Positions 53,730 to 62,068 of a stretch of DNA of 64,000 bases are shown here, one piece after another (position 1 is the stretch's first letter; each line of letters begins with the position of its first letter). Under the pieces are notes generated by a model that saw nothing but the letters and a program-made list of their open reading frames with translations, searched no databases and had not been told where the DNA came from. Both the position numbers and the translations under genes were made by a program. Origin of the DNA: Thiosocius teredinicola (GTDB taxonomy: Bacteria > Pseudomonadota > Gammaproteobacteria > Chromatiales > Chromatiaceae); NCBI RefSeq assembly GCF_002009425.1, contig NZ_CP019936.1:3707297-3771296 (forward strand), in the 5' to 3' direction.

Positions 53730-54835
53730 ACGTATTCCTGACCGGGGTTACCGGCAATATCGGCAGCGCCGTTGCACGTCGCCTGCTCAGCATTGAAGGC
53801 GGGCATATCTGGCTGTTGATGCGTTCGGCTGGTGACGGCGATCTGCCCGATCGCCTGGCCCGACTGTTCGAGCTGTGGCAACTGACGCCCGCTCAACAAC
53901 GCGAAGCCGCACTGCGACTGACGCCGCTGCGCGGTGATATGGCACTGCCAAGGTTCGGCCTTGCAGACAGCGACTGGTCGGCCATCGCCGCGCAGTGCGA
54001 CACCTTGATCCATGCGGCCGGCGTGGTGCGCATGAATCTGCCGCTTGAAGAGGCGCGCCGATTCGCTGTCGGTTCGGCAGACAATCTCATGTCGCTCGCT
54101 GACCATATAGCGAAGCATCGCAACGTGCACATCGCCTATGTCAGTACAGTGGGCGTCATCGGACGGTTATCGCAACCGCTTGTCGACGATTGGGTGATAC
54201 AGGCGCGCGGTTTCCACAACACCTACGAGCAGTCGAAAGCGGAAGCCGAAGACAGGTTGCGGCAATGGTCACGCCGCGACAACGTTACCTTGACGGTTCA
54301 CCGGCCGAGCATGGTGGTCGGCGCCTCGGACGGCAAGCTGTTGCGACACCAAGTGTTCTATTACCTGTGCGAGTTTCTATCCGGTCGCCATACCAAAGGT
54401 ATCCAACCCAAGCTGGGCGACATGAGCCTGGATACGATCCCGGTCGACTATGTTGCCGACGCGGTCGCCTGGGCCGTACAACACCAGCGCGATGACAAGA
54501 TCTTCAATCTGTGTTCCGGAGTTGGACACGAGGTAAAGCTCAGCGATGTACAGCGCTGGGTACGTTCAACGATGGGCGACAGGGGATTACGCCTTCCGCC
54601 GGTACATGCACTGCCGCCGTCTTTGTTCACGGCCGCAACAAAGCTGCTGATGCTGCTCGCGCCCAAAGACGCGAAGAAACGTCTGGCAACGCTCCCGGTG
54701 CTACTCGACTATCTGCACGCTCCGCAGGTATTCGACGGTAAGAACACGCGTGACTATCTGGGCCGCAAGGCGCGGCTTACGCTGCCCACGCCGGAGACCT
54801 ATCTGCCGGCCATCATCGAGCGCTACTTCACATAG
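53726..54835 (+). CDS. Thioester-reductase/SDR-type NAD(P)-dependent epimerase-like protein
   Basis: The 369-residue extended SDR has GVTGNIGSAVARRLL (NAD(P)-binding, residues 7-21), IHAAGVVRMNL, STVGVIG, and a YEQSK catalytic Tyr-Lys motif in NTYEQSKAEAE. It resembles the reductase domain of carboxylic acid/fatty acyl-CoA reductases (male-sterility type), which release thioesters as aldehyde or alcohol. The gene overlaps the acid ligase by four bases. Together they could activate and reduce a carboxylic acid without an encoded carrier protein. Confidence 0.85.
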   Translation: MNVFLTGVTGNIGSAVARRLLSIEGGHIWLLMRSAGDGDLPDRLARLFELWQLTPAQQREAALRLTPLRGDMALPRFGLADSDWSAIAAQCDTLIHAAGVVRMNLPLEEARRFAVGSADNLMSLADHIAKHRNVHIAYVSTVGVIGRLSQPLVDDWVIQARGFHNTYEQSKAEAEDRLRQWSRRDNVTLTVHRPSMVVGASDGKLLRHQVFYYLCEFLSGRHTKGIQPKLGDMSLDTIPVDYVADAVAWAVQHQRDDKIFNLCSGVGHEVKLSDVQRWVRSTMGDRGLRLPPVHALPPSLFTAATKLLMLLAPKDAKKRLATLPVLLDYLHAPQVFDGKNTRDYLGRKARLTLPTPETYLPAIIERYFT

Positions 54836-54877
54836 CAACCCTCAGCACGATCGCTTAACGAACGCGGACAGCGTGCA

Positions 54878-55498
54878 CTACGCGACGCCGAGCACGAGGT
54901 CCCAGTCGGCCCGCAGATCCGAACCCGCAGATGCCGATTGCGAGAACTCGGCAGTAACCAGCGGCCGCAGTTCAGTCGGGATGCGGTTGTACAGAAAATC
55001 TTCGCCATTGCGCGCTTCGCCCGCGACATAGAGCTGGGTTACAAATGGCCGCTCACCGGGCGGATAGACGGCGACATGGATATGCGGTGTGCGCCCAGGG
55101 TAAGGCACCGGTTTGATCGTCAGGAAACGATAGCGGCCCTGCGCGTCACTGATGGTGTGACCGAACCCCTGAAATGCCGGATCGATCGGCGCATCACCGG
55201 GATCTCGCGGATGCCGATAGCGGCCATTGGCATCGCATTGCCAGATCTCGATGCGCATGCCGGACATCGGCCGACCGTTGCTGTCGAGCAGGCGCCCGCG
55301 CAGGTCTGTGACGAGGCCTTTCGCAACACCGGCCTGGTCTTCGACATGCACCAGGTCGTTATCGTTGTCCAGCGGCAGTTCAGGCGGATAGAAAGGTCCC
55401 GCGGTCTGTCGCGGCGTGAGCAGAGATGCTGCAGGCGCGGCGGCCGACAGCAGCAGGCCAGCACCGCCCAGGACAAAAGTTCGTCGGTTCTGATTCAC
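54878..55498 (-). CDS. Exported intradiol ring-cleavage dioxygenase-like protein
   Basis: The 206-residue protein has a Tat-like N-terminus (NRRTFVLGGAGLLLSAAAPAA). The intradiol dioxygenase fold follows with the iron-ligand pattern: a Tyr in DANGRYRHPRD, then Tyr, His and His in PYPGRTPHIHVAVY. The WQCDANGRY and GFGHTISDAQGRYRF strands are typical of protocatechuate 3,4-dioxygenase-like proteins. Export is unusual for ring-cleavage enzymes of catabolism, but such secreted homologues are known. It converges with the reductase gene above. Confidence 0.86.
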   Translation of the reverse strand: MNQNRRTFVLGGAGLLLSAAAPAASLLTPRQTAGPFYPPELPLDNDNDLVHVEDQAGVAKGLVTDLRGRLLDSNGRPMSGMRIEIWQCDANGRYRHPRDPGDAPIDPAFQGFGHTISDAQGRYRFLTIKPVPYPGRTPHIHVAVYPPGERPFVTQLYVAGEARNGEDFLYNRIPTELRPLVTAEFSQSASAGSDLRADWDLVLGVA

Positions 55499-55698
55499 GC
55501 AACGCTCCTTTTCGCTCTCTCAAGCTGTTGACCGAACGCGGCATCTTCAGTTCCCGGCAACCGTCGATGCCTGAATTACGCCTACGACCAACCCTACAAA
55601 GCACGATGTGTTGTCGATGGCGCCGGATGCCGGCGCCGCTTGCCTTCGTCCGACCAGCGTTCATTATTAAGTATTCGCCGCACAAACGGACCAGTTCG

Positions 55699-56085
55699 AT
55701 GATCGACAACCGCAATCCCGCCCCCAACCCCGGTTCACCGTTTCTGCGGATTCTGCCCAACAGCGTGCGTTCACCGGCCGGACTCGAGTGGCGGATCATG
55801 AAGAAACTGCCACTGGTGTTGCTTGCCTCCACCTTGATCCCGGCCGGCGCCTACCTGCTGACGGTGCTGGCTGCCGGTGCCGACACCGATCAGAAACAAC
55901 TGACTACCATCGCCATCCTGGCTATTGCCCTGGTTGTGACCCTGTGGACCGCGATCCTCACGGTCGCCATCGGCTGCGCGGTCGTGTGGATCATGAAGGG
56001 GCCTGCGTACGTTGCCGACGGCTACCCCGTCAGTGACCGCGATCATCCGCGGCAAAGCCCGGCCCTCGACAACGATCGTCGATGA
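55699..56085 (+). CDS. Two-helix inner-membrane protein, unknown
   Basis: The 128-residue protein starts at ATG 55699 (MIDNRNPAPNPG); the frame upstream is not supported. A Pro/Asn-rich cytoplasmic-type N-terminus (about 1-30) precedes helices at about 37-58 and 70-97 (IAILAIALVVTLWTAILTVAI). A polar tail follows. Family not recognised. It precedes mgtE on the same strand by 121 bases and may or may not share its transcript. Confidence 0.6.
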   Translation: MIDNRNPAPNPGSPFLRILPNSVRSPAGLEWRIMKKLPLVLLASTLIPAGAYLLTVLAAGADTDQKQLTTIAILAIALVVTLWTAILTVAIGCAVVWIMKGPAYVADGYPVSDRDHPRQSPALDNDRR

Positions 56086-56206
56086 CGAGCACGGTGTCAT
56101 AAAACCGTAACACCAACCGCCTTCAATCGTCCGAACCCGCGCACCCAAGCGGCGGGCGAACGTCCGCCTTGCCCCAACGACAACGACCGCTCAGTCGGCA
56201 GCCCAG

Positions 56207-57652
56207 ATGCAACACCCCTTACCTTCTGCAATAAAGCCCATCGAGGCCCTCAAACACGTCCGCGGCATTCTTACCTCACAGGCGGTCGAACGCGATCTTG
56301 CCGGGCGCAGCGCCGGCCCGCGCCACGACCTGCAGAATGAACTTTTGTTGCGCCAGCAACGCGGCACCCTGTGGCGTGAGATCAACCAACTACACCCTGC
56401 CGACATCGCCTACGTGCTCGAAAATCTGCCGCTGGATGAGCGCAGCGCCGTATGGAAGCAGGTAGCACCGCACCACAACGGCGCCGTGCTGCTCGAGGTC
56501 AGCGATGCGGTGCGCGCCCATCTACTCGACCAGATGGACAGCAAGACCGTACTCGACGCGACCCGTCACATGGATACCGACGAGATCGCCGACCTGGTAC
56601 CGAACCTGCCGGATGACGTCGTACCCAGCCTGTTGGAAGGCCTCGCACCGGGCGAGCGCGAGCGTCTCAGTTCGGCGATGTCGTTTCCCGAAGGTACCGT
56701 CGGCAGCCTGATGGAGTTCGATGTCGCCGCGGTGCGCGCCGATGTATCGGTCGACGTCGTGCTGCGCTGGCTCAGGCGACGCGGCAGTCTGCCGGTCGGC
56801 ACCGACATGTTGCCGGTGGTCGATCGGGCCGGCGTGCTGCAGGGTGTTCTGCATTTCAACAGTCTGCTGACCTGCCCCGGCGACGCATTGGTCAGCGATA
56901 TCATGCGCGGTGATCCCGTGGCCTTTCACAGCAATGACAGCGCCGCCGATGCCGCGCACGCGTTCGAGCGTTACGATCTGATCGCTGCCCCGGTGATCAA
57001 CATCCATGGCACGCTGGTCGGCCTGCTCAAGGTCGAGGCGGTAGTCGATCATCTGCAGGCCACCAGCCAGCGGGGCCTGCTGTCGCAGGCCGGTCTGCGC
57101 GATGATGAAGATCTATTCGCCCCGGTGTGGCGTTCGGCACGCAACCGCGGCTTTTGGCTGGCGCTGAATCTGTTGACCGCGTTCATCGCCTCGCGGGTAA
57201 TCGGCCAGTTCGAACACACCATCGAACAGATCGTTGCCCTGGCCACGCTGATGCCGATCGTTGCCGCAGTCGGCGGCAACACCGGCAACCAGACGCTCGC
57301 GCTGGTGATTCGCGGCTTTGCGCTCGGCCAGATCAGCGATACCGCCTTCCGTCGCTTGCTGCTCAAAGAATCGGCGGTCGGGCTGGTGAATGGCCTGATC
57401 TGGGGCGGCACCATGGCGGCCATCACCTTGTTGCTCTACGCCGACGTTGGGTTGGCATTGATCATGTTCGCCGCGATGGTGCTCACCCTGACGTTCGCCG
57501 CGCTCGCCGGCGCGTTCACCCCGTCGCTGTTGCGCCGCCTCGGGCAAGACCCCGCCTACGGAAGTGCGATCCTGGTCACAGGCATCACCGACAGTCTGGG
57601 ATTCTTTATCTTTCTCGGCCTTGCGGCCGCGTTCCTGGGTGTCGACGCGTAA
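56207..57652 (+). CDS. mgtE: Magnesium transporter MgtE
   Basis: This 481-residue magnesium channel has an N-terminal cytosolic domain (about 50-165, LHPADIAYVLENLPLDERSAV) and paired CBS domains (about 170-290). Five membrane helices follow (about 315-480). The pore-helix signature PIVAAVGGNTGNQTLALVIRG is present. The cytosolic domains close the channel at high magnesium. I found no M-box-like leader in the 121 bases upstream. Confidence 0.95.
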   Translation: MQHPLPSAIKPIEALKHVRGILTSQAVERDLAGRSAGPRHDLQNELLLRQQRGTLWREINQLHPADIAYVLENLPLDERSAVWKQVAPHHNGAVLLEVSDAVRAHLLDQMDSKTVLDATRHMDTDEIADLVPNLPDDVVPSLLEGLAPGERERLSSAMSFPEGTVGSLMEFDVAAVRADVSVDVVLRWLRRRGSLPVGTDMLPVVDRAGVLQGVLHFNSLLTCPGDALVSDIMRGDPVAFHSNDSAADAAHAFERYDLIAAPVINIHGTLVGLLKVEAVVDHLQATSQRGLLSQAGLRDDEDLFAPVWRSARNRGFWLALNLLTAFIASRVIGQFEHTIEQIVALATLMPIVAAVGGNTGNQTLALVIRGFALGQISDTAFRRLLLKESAVGLVNGLIWGGTMAAITLLLYADVGLALIMFAAMVLTLTFAALAGAFTPSLLRRLGQDPAYGSAILVTGITDSLGFFIFLGLAAAFLGVDA

Positions 57653-57862
57653 TACACTCGAGCGGCCAATGCCGCCCGTCCAACCGGCAGACCGGATGTG
57701 CGGCGACGACGTTCAGCTTCCGTTCAGGCTGACCGGTATTTAATGATCGGTAAAGGAAGCAACACTGTTCCCGGCGTCGAACACCCGCATGCAAAACGCA
57801 CGGAATGGTCACGGAAATGGACGGTCACAATAACTATCGAACAAGATGTTGAGGTCAGAACC

Positions 57863-58555
57863 ATGAACAAACTCCTAACCAGCACAGTCTTCGCCTGCGC
57901 CGTCACCGTTGGCGTCGCCGGGTGCGCGACCGACGATCCGCACAAACGCGCCAAAGTCGGCGCCGCCGCCGGCGCCGTGGCCGGCGCAGTGCTGGGTCAC
58001 CAGGTGGATGGCAAGTCGGGACGCTGGGTAGGCGCTGTCGCGGGCGCGCTGGCCGGTGGTGCCGTCGGCCACTACATGGACAACCAGCAGCAGGAGTTCG
58101 AATCGGCGTTGGAGCAAGAACGTCAAGCCAACGAAATGGAGATCGAGCGCCTCAAGGACGACACGCTGAAGCTGACGGTCGACTCCGAGGTATCGTTTGA
58201 CTTCGGCAAGGCCGATATCAAGCCGGCGTTTCGCCCGTCACTCGACAAGCTGGCCCAGTTGATTCAGAAGTATGACCGCACCGTGGTGCACGTGGTCGGT
58301 CATACCGACAGCGTGGGTTCCGATGCCTTCAACCAGGAACTGTCGGAGCGTCGCGCGATGAACACGGGCGACTACCTGGCATCATATGGCGTAACCCGTG
58401 ATCGTATCCGTACCGAAGGTCGCGGCGAGACCGAACCGCGTGCCACCAACGCCACCGAGGCGGGCCGCCAGCTCAACCGACGCGTCGAGATCTTCGTCAA
58501 GCCGATCGTCGAAGGCCAGGAGCAACGCGCTTACGAGCCGCCGAAGTACTACTGA
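57863..58555 (+). CDS. OmpA-family lipoprotein with Gly-zipper segment
   Basis: The 230-residue lipoprotein starts at ATG 57863 and has the lipobox VAGC (Cys21). Next is a Gly/Ala-rich Gly-zipper stretch (about 30-70, AGAVAGAVLGHQ and AVAGALAGGAVGHYMD). A short coiled coil leads to an OmpA domain (about 105-215) with VSFDFGKADIKPAFR and VGHTDSVGSDAFNQELSERRA. This is the YiaD/OprL-like architecture. A terminator-like hairpin sits just after the stop. Confidence 0.9.
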   Translation: MNKLLTSTVFACAVTVGVAGCATDDPHKRAKVGAAAGAVAGAVLGHQVDGKSGRWVGAVAGALAGGAVGHYMDNQQQEFESALEQERQANEMEIERLKDDTLKLTVDSEVSFDFGKADIKPAFRPSLDKLAQLIQKYDRTVVHVVGHTDSVGSDAFNQELSERRAMNTGDYLASYGVTRDRIRTEGRGETEPRATNATEAGRQLNRRVEIFVKPIVEGQEQRAYEPPKYY

Positions 58556-58567
58556 CGGTAGCGATCG

Positions 58568-58602
58568 ATCCTCATCCGTCCGCCAAGGCGGCGGATGAGG
58601 AT
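58568..58602 (+). terminator. Long hairpin terminator overlapping the MocR gene's 3' end
   Basis: ATCCTCATCCG (58568-58578) pairs with CGGATGAGGAT (58592-58602), and CCGCC with GGCGG inside (58580-58591), leaving one bulged T and a two-base loop. ATTCGGCATTTTCC follows. It lies 12 bases after the OmpA-lipoprotein stop, but it includes the MocR stop and last codons (58572 onwards), so it serves as terminator and coding sequence at once. Confidence 0.7.
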
Positions 58603-60062
58603 TCGGCATTTTCCCCGTCCATCTCGCGCAGCAATTCACCGAGGCGCACTACCGCATTTTCGATGCGTGCATCCCAGGGCGTGCCGCAATTCACCCGCAC
58701 GTAGTTGCGATACTTACGGGTAGCCGAAAACATCATGCCCGGCATCAGGCTGATGTTCTCGCGCAACGCGCGGTTGACCAGTTCCAACGCATCGACACCC
58801 CGTGGAAGCTCGACCCACAACACGAACCCACCCTGCGGGCTGGTTATGCGCGCGCCGGGCGGAAAATGCTTGAGCAACATGAAGCGCATCTTCTCGACCT
58901 GTAGGCGGTAGGCGCTGCGCAGGCGAACCAGGTGGCGATCGTACTCACCGCTGCGCAGATAGTCGGCCATCGCCATCTGCGTCAGGCTGCACATCGCTGA
59001 CGACGTCGCCTGCTTCCACTCCATCAGATCCTTTCGATAGCGATCGGCGATCACCCATCCGATGCGGTATCCGGGGGCGATCGACTTGGAAAACGACGAG
59101 CAAGTCAGCACCAGCCCGCGCTTGTCATAGCACTTGGCGATGCCGGGACGCTGGTCGCCGAAGTGGATGTCGCCATAGATATCGTCCTCGATCAGTGGCA
59201 CGTCGGCCTGGCTCAGCATCTCGACCAGGCGCTGCTTTGCCGCATCCGGCATCATCGACCCGATCGGATTGCTGAAATTGAGCACCCCGACGACCGCCTT
59301 GATATCCATTGTCTCGAGCACATTTTCCAGGGCGTCCAGGCAGATGCCGGTCTGCGGGTCGCTGTCGATCTCGACGGCCAACAGCCCCATGCGTTCGATC
59401 AGGCGCAACACCGAGAAATAAGTGGGCGATTCTACGGCAACGATGTCGCCGCGCTTGGTCACGGTTTCCAGGCTCAGCGCCAGCGCCTCGCTGCAGCCCG
59501 ACGTCACGATGATATCGTCAGGATCCACCGACAGGCCGAGGTCGACGTAGCGACGCGCGATCTCATGGCGCAGATCGCGGTTGCCGGGTGGAAAACAGTA
59601 TTCCAACGCCTTCTCCGGATGACGCGATGCGGCGCGCTGAGTTGCGCGTAGCAGTCCCTTGACCGGCATCAGCTCAGTGGCCGGCACGGCGGCGCCCAGC
59701 GGCACCACGTCGGGATCGTTGGCCACCGTGAAGATCTCTTCGAACAATTCGCCGAAGCGCACCTTGCGCGGCTTGCGACTGTTCGTTGTCTTGCGCGGCA
59801 ACTGGGCCTGCTGACTCTGCGGCACCTGGCCGTCCACGTAGTAGCCGGATTGCGGCCGCACGCGCAGTACCCCGAGGTCCTGCAGGGCGCTGTAGGCCTG
59901 GTTGACGGTCGAGATGCTGACCTTGAGCTGTTTGCTCAGGCCGCGCAGCGACGGCGCGCGGTCACCCGGCTTAAGCGTGCCCTTCTCGACCAGATCGAGC
60001 ACATGCCGGGTCACCTGATCGTAGAGAAACCCATCGCTCGCCGCGTGCATTGAAACTGTCAT
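58572..60062 (-). CDS. MocR/PdxR-type GntR regulator with aminotransferase domain
   Basis: The 496-residue protein starts at ATG 60062 behind AGGGTGGC. The N-terminal GntR winged helix (about 8-78) is FLYDQVTRHVLDLVEKGTL, APSLRGLSKQLKVSISTVNQAYSAL, GVLRVRPQSGYYV. The C-terminal fold-type I PLP domain (about 125-480) carries the PLP-lysine in CSSFSKSIAPGYRIGWV and the Arg in NYVRVNCGTPW. The regulator is divergent from the DUF1127 gene, with inverted repeats in the gap. MocR proteins usually control their divergent neighbours and/or themselves. Confidence 0.9.
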   Translation of the reverse strand: MTVSMHAASDGFLYDQVTRHVLDLVEKGTLKPGDRAPSLRGLSKQLKVSISTVNQAYSALQDLGVLRVRPQSGYYVDGQVPQSQQAQLPRKTTNSRKPRKVRFGELFEEIFTVANDPDVVPLGAAVPATELMPVKGLLRATQRAASRHPEKALEYCFPPGNRDLRHEIARRYVDLGLSVDPDDIIVTSGCSEALALSLETVTKRGDIVAVESPTYFSVLRLIERMGLLAVEIDSDPQTGICLDALENVLETMDIKAVVGVLNFSNPIGSMMPDAAKQRLVEMLSQADVPLIEDDIYGDIHFGDQRPGIAKCYDKRGLVLTCSSFSKSIAPGYRIGWVIADRYRKDLMEWKQATSSAMCSLTQMAMADYLRSGEYDRHLVRLRSAYRLQVEKMRFMLLKHFPPGARITSPQGGFVLWVELPRGVDALELVNRALRENISLMPGMMFSATRKYRNYVRVNCGTPWDARIENAVVRLGELLREMDGENAESSSAALADG

Positions 60063-60070
60063 GCCACCCT

Positions 60071-60083
60071 CAGAACTGTTCTG
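60071..60083. promoter_or_regulatory. Palindrome in the mocR upstream gap, site 1
   Basis: CAGAACTGTTCTG is a 13-base palindrome with an odd centre, immediately upstream of the MocR-type gene's start codon. Its CTGTT/AACAG half-sites resemble those of the second site at 60106-60122, which supports a paired operator. Confidence 0.5.
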
Positions 60084-60105
60084 GTTACTTTTCTGCAACT
60101 TTGCA

Positions 60106-60122
60106 ACTGTTGCTATAACAGT
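60106..60122. promoter_or_regulatory. Palindrome in the mocR upstream gap, site 2
   Basis: ACTGTTGCTATAACAGT is a perfect 6-base inverted repeat with a 5-base spacer. It lies midway between the divergent MocR-type and DUF1127 genes and overlaps plausible promoter regions of both. A likely operator for the MocR-type protein. Confidence 0.5.
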
Positions 60123-60196
60123 AGCCCAACTACCCTGACATTGCGATCTCAACCTTTCGATGAAAGATGGCAATCACGGTGAACTGGGGAAGAGTG

Positions 60197-60409
60197 ATGA
60201 GTGCAATAACGGGGATCTTGGATACAACGCTGTCCGGGGTGGGCCAGCCGGTTTGGACCGGCCGCCGAATCATGCCGGATCTGTTGTGGTTCCAACGCGC
60301 GCGCCAGCGCCGCGCCCTCGCCGAACTGGATGACCGGCAACTCGACGATATCGGAATCAGCCGCGAGCAGGCGCAGCGCGAAGCGGCCAAGCGTTTCTGG
60401 CAGAAGTAG
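60197..60409 (+). CDS. DUF1127-domain small protein
   Basis: This 70-residue small basic protein has the DUF1127 motif at its end (WFQRARQRRALAELDDRQLDDIGISREQAQREAAKRFW). I chose ATG 60197 because GGGGAAG precedes it; an upstream ATG at 60167 would add ten residues. DUF1127 proteins are Arg-rich and in some bacteria bind RNA and affect phosphate or small-RNA responses. It is divergent from the MocR-type regulator, which may control it. Confidence 0.8.
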   Translation: MSAITGILDTTLSGVGQPVWTGRRIMPDLLWFQRARQRRALAELDDRQLDDIGISREQAQREAAKRFWQK

Positions 60410-60459
60410 CGATCAGGCGCAGAGGTGTCGGGCGAGCAACAGCGAGCGATGGCGGATGC

Positions 60460-61560
60460 TCAGATCGCCGCGCGCTCGCTGCCACGCAGATAACAGGCGC
60501 CATCGTCCGATGCCATGCTCGGCCCCACCGGCATTGCCGGCGTACAGGTCTTGAAGAACTGCGCACATTGCTCCGGCGATTTACAACCCAGCTCGACATC
60601 GACAAACTCACAGCCGGCAGGCACGTCATCGAGCTGCGGCGGACACTCATCACGATAGTCCGGATAATGGTTGTAGGCGTCGACCACCGCGTAGGTATGA
60701 CGCAAGCGCCAGGCACTGTCGGACAAGGTGCCGATCCCCCGCCACAACCCGTCGTGCAATTCGAACACCCGATCCATCTGATCCAAGGCCATGGCGTTGC
60801 CGTCCGGCTTCACCAGGGCGCGGTAGTGGTTGTCGACGTTCGCCTGACCAAGCGTGACCTGGCGTATCAGCCCGAGGATACCGGTCAGGATACTGGTTGC
60901 GGTGTAACCGCAAACGGCCGCAGGTATCTCGAAGCGCCGCGCCATCGCCTCCCAGCCCCGGATGCCGGTGACGGCACAACGGTTTCCGGGAAGAATCAGC
61001 GCCTGGACATTGCCACCCGCATTCTCGAACAGACGGGTAAGCAAGGGCTCAACGCGACGACCGCACACCATCAGTTTGAGATTCGCGGGCAGTCCTTCGA
61101 GCACCATCCCGGCCAACGGCGCGAGAAACGTTTCGAAGCCTGCACCCAAGTACACCATCTCGCGCTGAGGCTCGGACACGGCGAGCATGACCGCCTCCAT
61201 CGGTGACGATACCGGCCTGATATCCGCACCCTTCGCCTGCATTGCCGCCAACGAAGCCGGCCCCTCGGATTGCGCCATCGGCAAACGGAAAAGGTTCTCG
61301 CTCACGATCAGGGTGACTCGGTGATGCTCAACGAGGCAGCGTGCCTGATGCAGGTCCTGGACCGGACAGATGCTGGCGACACAGCCCGGCCCGGTAACCA
61401 GCTGGACCTTGTCGGGGAGATTGGCGCGCAACGACGAGAGCGTGACGACACGCTCCTGCGCCGCGCTGAGATTCATGATCCGCAGCGGTTCTGCAGGACA
61501 CTCAGCGGCGATCGATTCGATCAGTTGCAGCGAGGTGCTCACCGCAAACGCCGACAACAA
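60460..61560 (-). CDS. Divergent HypD-like protein lacking catalytic motifs
   Basis: The 366-residue protein aligns by eye with HypD, the [NiFe]-hydrogenase Fe(CN)2CO scaffold, from PLRIMN (26-30) through LVTGPGC (54-60), VYLGAGFET (136-144), VCGYTATSILTGILGLIRQ and NVDNHYRALVKPDGN to CTPAMPVGPSM. Replaced positions: CGGHTH becomes S-A-A-Q-E-R (32-37), GPGCPVC becomes GPGCVAS (second Cys is Ser63), GFETT becomes GFETF, PGHVS becomes PGNRC. Four C-terminal cysteines keep a C-x14-C-x6-C-x16-C spacing (317, 332, 339, 356), as for HypD's [4Fe-4S] cluster. No hyp or hydrogenase genes are near. The start is uncertain: TTG 61560 or GTG 61542, neither with a good ribosome site. Confidence 0.75.
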   Translation of the reverse strand: MLSAFAVSTSLQLIESIAAECPAEPLRIMNLSAAQERVVTLSSLRANLPDKVQLVTGPGCVASICPVQDLHQARCLVEHHRVTLIVSENLFRLPMAQSEGPASLAAMQAKGADIRPVSSPMEAVMLAVSEPQREMVYLGAGFETFLAPLAGMVLEGLPANLKLMVCGRRVEPLLTRLFENAGGNVQALILPGNRCAVTGIRGWEAMARRFEIPAAVCGYTATSILTGILGLIRQVTLGQANVDNHYRALVKPDGNAMALDQMDRVFELHDGLWRGIGTLSDSAWRLRHTYAVVDAYNHYPDYRDECPPQLDDVPAGCEFVDVELGCKSPEQCAQFFKTCTPAMPVGPSMASDDGACYLRGSERAAI

Positions 61561-61764
61561 GAATAAGAAGAGTTAAACATCGCGGCCTCACTTCGGCGCG
61601 ACGCGATCGCCCCGGAGTACAACGTCGACCGATGCTGCAGTACCGAAGTCACCGGCCTCAAGGGCAAAACGAACTAAACCTTTATATTTGTGTAACAATA
61701 CTGATCTACATCAAGTTGTCGAGGCCAGGCCCATGCCATCCCGAATCTGAACCCTCGTTCAAAT

Positions 61765-61968
61765 TCAGGCTGCAACGCCAACCCCCGGCAGCACACGGCG
61801 TCGGCGCAAACGTTCCCATACACGGTCGTGGAAGTAGTAAGCGACGGTGTTGATAGCCGGCTCGACCAGCGCAACCGCGCCACCGATCAGCACGTCACCG
61901 GTCAGCATGTAGGTGACCGTGAATGCGATACCGAAGTGCATCACCGCAAAACTGGCTGTCTTGATCAT
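61765..61968 (-). CDS. DUF2061 membrane protein
   Basis: The 67-residue protein starts at ATG 61968 behind GGGAGATCG; the longer frame to 62004 is not needed. Two hydrophobic segments (FAVMHFGIAFTVTYMLTG and LIGGAVALVEPAINTVAYYFHD) and a basic tail (RVWERLRRRR) match DUF2061. Family members are small inner-membrane proteins of unknown role. The gene lies between the HypD-like and EamA genes. Confidence 0.85.
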   Translation of the reverse strand: MIKTASFAVMHFGIAFTVTYMLTGDVLIGGAVALVEPAINTVAYYFHDRVWERLRRRRVLPGVGVAA

Positions 61969-62068
61969 TGTCGATCTCCCTACCCGAAACATCACTTGAT
62001 ACAAATAATAATTATTCTTATTTAACTATCAAATGAATTATGCCTTTCGAATCGATAGGTCTTCTCTA

